In this document: piece by piece, positions 5,199 to 6,962 of the stretch | Layout of the letters: each line of letters opens with the position of its first letter | Position numbering within the stretch: the stretch's first letter is position 1 | DNA from: Anaerolineae bacterium | GTDB lineage: Bacteria > Chloroflexota > Anaerolineae > 4572-78 > J111 | DNA: 6,962 nucleotides | Direction of reading: 5' to 3' | Assembly (NCBI GenBank): GCA_023382535.1 | Contig: JAHDWA010000174.1 | Span: forward strand, 1-6,962 | Notes under the pieces: model-generated | Databases searched by the model: none | Told to the model about the DNA's origin: nothing | What the model saw: only the letters and a program-made list of their open reading frames with translations | Program-made: the position numbers and the translations under genes

Positions 5199-6155
5199 CT
5201 AGGAATATCTCAGTTTTTCAAAGGCTTGGCTGATGAAAAAGCGATAATGGTCCCTGATCGTGTGTTCGGTGATGTCGGGTCGGCCAAAAGGGGGAAAGAA
5301 GGCCGCCCATCCAGCCAGGTCAGCCCCGGCCAGGCGAACCAGGCGCAGGGCAGCGGCGAGATCCCAGTAAGATAGGTTCGTGTAATCAATATCTATCAGG
5401 GATTGATAATGATGGGTGAAGGAATCCATCGCCTCGCGGCCAAGTATCCAGAGAAGGTCCAGGCGGCTGATCGCCAAGTCGGCCAGCGGATCGCCTAAGC
5501 TGGCATCCTCCCAGTCAATCACGGCGGCGAGCCGGTCGTCCCGCCACAAGATATTGCCGGGCCAAAAATCGCCATGCCGCAGGACGGGCGCATTCCGCTG
5601 CGGCAAGGGCCAGACGGCGGCCAGAGTCTCGCGAATACGCCTTTCGTCCAGTGTTGGATCAACGCTGGGGGAGCGTTGGCCAAAGTTTGCGGTAAATCCT
5701 TTCACTGGTTGAGGTAGGAACGATAAACCCGGCCTCGAGCCATCCACCCGGTGAATTTTGGCCAAATGGGTTGCGAGCTGAAGGGTGAAACCGGTTAAAT
5801 CAGCGGGGGCGAATTCCGGCTGGCCTTCGATATATTCGATGACCAGGTAGGGCCTGGGAAAAATATGGCCGGAAGGATCGAAATAGTACGGCCTGGGCGT
5901 GGCCAGGCCCAGGCCGTGCGTGATTTGCAGGAGCTTGAATTCGTCTTCGACGGCGTGCGGGTTTTGCTTGAGGGCTGCCTCCCCCGGCCGGCGGAGGATC
6001 AGCCTTTTGATTTGGCCGTCCGTGCCTTCCAGCTCCAATGCCGTCATCTCGGCGCAGATACCGCCTTTTAGGGGCCATGTTCGCAGCAGTCTGCTGTGCG
6101 GGACAAATTCTTGGATCAATTGGACAAACTTTTTGTCTTCGGGGGACAGGGTCAT
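5199..6155 (-). CDS. APH/choline-kinase-fold phosphotransferase
   Basis: Members of this family move the gamma-phosphate of ATP to a small molecule or, less often, a protein. The 318-aa length is typical. Hallmarks: LILRRP (52-57) at the position of the nucleotide-binding strand; YLVIEYIEGQ (103-112) at the hinge; catalytic loop LRHGDFWPGNILW (192-204) with D196 as predicted base and N201 as metal ligand; and VIDWEDASLGDPLADLA (212-228) with D214 as metal-binding Asp. All key acids are present, so it should be active. Substrate cannot be read from sequence; similarity to aminoglycoside kinases alone does not show antibiotic resistance. ATG at 6155 lacks an obvious ribosome site and lies 27 nt after the yoeB stop, so it probably depends on the toxin-antitoxin promoter. 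A 20-codon remnant of a paralogue's N-terminus lies at 6755-6814. Confidence 0.9.
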   Translation of the reverse strand: MTLSPEDKKFVQLIQEFVPHSRLLRTWPLKGGICAEMTALELEGTDGQIKRLILRRPGEAALKQNPHAVEDEFKLLQITHGLGLATPRPYYFDPSGHIFPRPYLVIEYIEGQPEFAPADLTGFTLQLATHLAKIHRVDGSRPGLSFLPQPVKGFTANFGQRSPSVDPTLDERRIRETLAAVWPLPQRNAPVLRHGDFWPGNILWRDDRLAAVIDWEDASLGDPLADLAISRLDLLWILGREAMDSFTHHYQSLIDIDYTNLSYWDLAAALRLVRLAGADLAGWAAFFPPFGRPDITEHTIRDHYRFFISQAFEKLRYS

Positions 6156-6182
6156 AAAGGTATCTGCTGAAGCCGTTTATTT

Positions 6183-6443
6183 CTACTTCTGATAATGAAA
6201 TCGGCAAGATATTACGACAAGTTCCGTTTCTGTAACCCCATACACTAACCGATGTTCTTCGTTTATCCGCCTTGACCAGTATCCTGATAAATTGGCCTTC
6301 AAACGTTCCGGCTTGCCGATGCCCTCAGAGGGAGTCCGAATCGCCTCTTTAATCAGAGTATTGATGCGTTTTAAAAGGCGGCGGTCATTCTCTTGAAACC
6401 ATACATAATCATTCCAGGCTGACTCGGTGAAAACTAACTTCAT
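6183..6443 (-). CDS. yoeB: YoeB-type mRNA interferase toxin
   Basis: This 86-aa protein matches the Txe/YoeB branch of the RelE superfamily across its whole length. The ribosome-dependent toxin cleaves mRNA in the A site. Recognisable blocks: ESAWNDYVWFQENDRR (7-22), INTLIKEAIRTP (27-38), GIGKPERLKANLSGYWSRRI (41-60), EEHRLVYGV (62-70) and CRFHY (80-84). The catalytic residues known from E. coli YoeB are all conserved at the same numbers: E46, R65, H83 and the C-terminal Y84. An intact active site implies a functional toxin. Its ATG overlaps the antitoxin stop in an ATGA arrangement, the usual coupling of this module. Confidence 0.95.
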   Translation of the reverse strand: MKLVFTESAWNDYVWFQENDRRLLKRINTLIKEAIRTPSEGIGKPERLKANLSGYWSRRINEEHRLVYGVTETELVVISCRFHYQK

Positions 6444-6694
6444 GCCTCAAGCAGCTCTCGCTCTACTGTTTTGCCTGTCTCTGCTTCCATAATAGATTGC
6501 CGCAAATGTTCGGCATTAAAAGGATTAGATAACAGGTAGAGCGTTTCTTTCCAGGCGTTAAATTCCTCCAGCGGCATAATTACAATTTGCTGGCCTGTAT
6601 CGGTACTGATAATCGTCGGCTCTACATCAGCAATGACCTGCTCAATGATTTGCTCCAGGTTTGCTTTGGCTTCAGTTATGGTTACGGCATTCAT
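6440..6694 (-). CDS. yefM: YefM-type antitoxin (Phd/YefM family)
   Basis: The 84-aa protein neutralises the adjacent YoeB and represses the shared promoter through its N-terminal DNA-binding domain. Residues 1-55 carry the Phd/YefM pattern: ITEAKANLEQIIEQV (6-20), PTIISTDTGQQIVIMPLEEFNAWKET (26-51, with the typical strand and MPLEEF). Residues about 52-84 (LYLLSNPFNAEHLRQSI then an acidic tail) are the toxin-wrapping region. The start at 6694 is preceded by AAGGTG with a 5-nt gap. The operon continues into yoeB, the phosphotransferase and the membrane protein. It is noticeably more AT-rich than the kinase gene, compatible with arrival as a mobile module. Confidence 0.95.
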   Translation of the reverse strand: MNAVTITEAKANLEQIIEQVIADVEPTIISTDTGQQIVIMPLEEFNAWKETLYLLSNPFNAEHLRQSIMEAETGKTVERELLEA

Positions 6695-6733
6695 CTTATC
6701 ACCTTTATGGACAAAGATTAACGTATGAAAGTT

Positions 6734-6742
6734 ATTATATCA
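6734..6742 (-). promoter_or_regulatory. Extended -10 promoter of the yefM-yoeB operon
   Basis: The minus strand reads TGATATAAT, a perfect -10 hexamer (6739-6734) with the TGn extension (6742-6740). No good -35 lies at 16-18 nt, as expected of an extended -10 promoter. It is 40 nt upstream of the yefM start. Short arms GTTAT (6731-6735) and ATAAC (6754-6758) flank the box and might contribute to an operator. Confidence 0.7.
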
Positions 6743-6817
6743 CAAAATTGGGTATAACCTGCTCTGTGGAGCGATCTTTTGGACCAATTGGGCAAACTTT
6801 TGATCTTTGGGGGACAC
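6740..6817 (-). pseudogene. Remnant of a paralogous phosphotransferase N-terminus
   Basis: Reading the minus strand from GTG at 6817 gives V-SPKDQKFAQLVQKIAPQSRL-YPIL and then TGA at 6742-6740. Codons at 6814-6755 align without gaps to codons 4-23 of the 5199-6155 kinase (6146-6087): 12 of 20 residues and 44 of 60 bases agree. Similarity stops at the L codon, five codons before the stop. The remaining 295 kinase codons are absent; the antitoxin gene begins 46 nt beyond the stop. No ribosome site precedes the GTG and an in-frame TGA lies upstream, so this is a broken relic, not a gene. Differences are spread over the segment, so it derives from a diverged paralogue rather than a recent duplication. 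Confidence 0.75.
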
Positions 6818-6962
6818 GTCCGGTTTTGAAGCAGCGCCGGGTCAGCGATGACCCCGCCGACCGTAACTTAGGCTGCTTTTTCTTTAGAAGCCGGGTTGTT
6901 TTTAAAAACGTAACTACTCAGGCATATAAGCCAGTGGCACATTAAAATTGCTAGAATCGTAC
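6818..6962. other. Right-edge segment without a recognisable gene
   Basis: Two structures are visible: a 6-bp hairpin GGGTCA-GCGA-TGACCC (6839-6854) with a GNRA-type tetraloop on the plus strand, and the perfect palindrome GTTTTTAAAAAC (6898-6909). Two minus-strand frames are open to the window edge, ending in TAG near 6914 after about 15 codons and in TAA near 6870 after about 30 codons. Either could be the tail of a gene outside the window, but nothing in them is recognisable. No strong terminator is seen. Confidence 0.35.

Noticed and set aside
5800..6207. Minus-strand open frame of 135 codons in the kinase N-terminal region
   Set aside because: It is another frame of the kinase gene; its product is Arg/Pro/Ala-rich shadow sequence and the kinase frame carries all motifs.
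6160..6240. Internal promoter for the kinase (TTGTCG-17-CATTAT within yoeB)
   Set aside because: Both hexamers match only 4 of 6 positions, a level common by chance; kept as untested rather than listed.
6661..6945. Plus-strand open frame of 94 codons at the right edge
   Set aside because: It is antisense to the antitoxin start, the operon promoter and the kinase relic; no start signal or recognisable domain.
6815..6962. Terminal inverted repeat or attachment site of a mobile element at the right edge
   Set aside because: No matching inverted repeat, target duplication, transposase or tRNA gene is visible; the palindromes are too short or too AT-rich to support it.
1..6962. CRISPR array, tRNA or rRNA genes
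   Set aside because: No regularly spaced repeats of array type and no cloverleaf or rRNA-like sequence were seen on either strand.

Overview
The window looks like chromosomal DNA of a free-living bacterium. It is moderately GC-rich in the large genes and visibly more AT-rich in the intergenic regions and the toxin-antitoxin genes. Promoters match sigma-70 type consensus, and strong GGAGG-type ribosome sites sit before several genes. The mix of an uncharacterised clan GH-A-like protein, an APH-fold kinase, a YefM/YoeB pair and short dispersed inverted repeats is reminiscent of filamentous Chloroflexota (Anaerolineae and relatives). This is an impression of style, not a demonstrated assignment.

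Layout. Positions 1-1097 (minus) hold the N-terminal 365 codons of an adenine deaminase that runs off the left edge. Positions 1234-1962 (minus) encode a small protein with a possible degenerate nuclease-like N-terminal half and a Tudor-like C-terminal domain resembling that of PcrA/UvrD helicases. Each of these two genes has a good promoter (TTGACG-18-TATAAT and TTGACT-17-TACAGT). Each also has a related inverted repeat (GATAGAC(T/A)GG ... TCTATCGT) between the promoter and the start codon. The 525-bp gap between 1963 and 2487 is busy. It holds the promoter of the minus-strand gene with a helical-turn direct repeat upstream, and then a plus-strand run of three hairpins ending in a canonical intrinsic terminator with no protein gene before it, a candidate small RNA. 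It ends with a separate promoter (TTGACT-17-TATGAT, overlapped by an 18-bp near-palindrome) and a leader with a long hairpin feeding the plus-strand gene at 2488-4317. That gene encodes a cytoplasmic-looking TIM-barrel glycosidase-like protein with a C-terminal beta-sandwich.

From 6694 down to 4334 (minus) four genes form a tight apparent operon: yefM-type antitoxin, yoeB-type toxin (ATGA overlap), an APH/choline-kinase-fold phosphotransferase (27-nt gap) and a membrane-anchored protein of unknown function (22-nt gap). It converges on the glycosidase-like gene with 16 nt between the stop codons. Just upstream of yefM lies a 20-codon remnant, 73% identical in DNA, of a paralogue of the same phosphotransferase. 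The toxin-antitoxin pair thus sits between a broken and an intact copy of the kinase N-terminus, and the remnant's stop codon is part of the extended -10 promoter of the operon. Positions 6818-6962 contain no recognisable gene.
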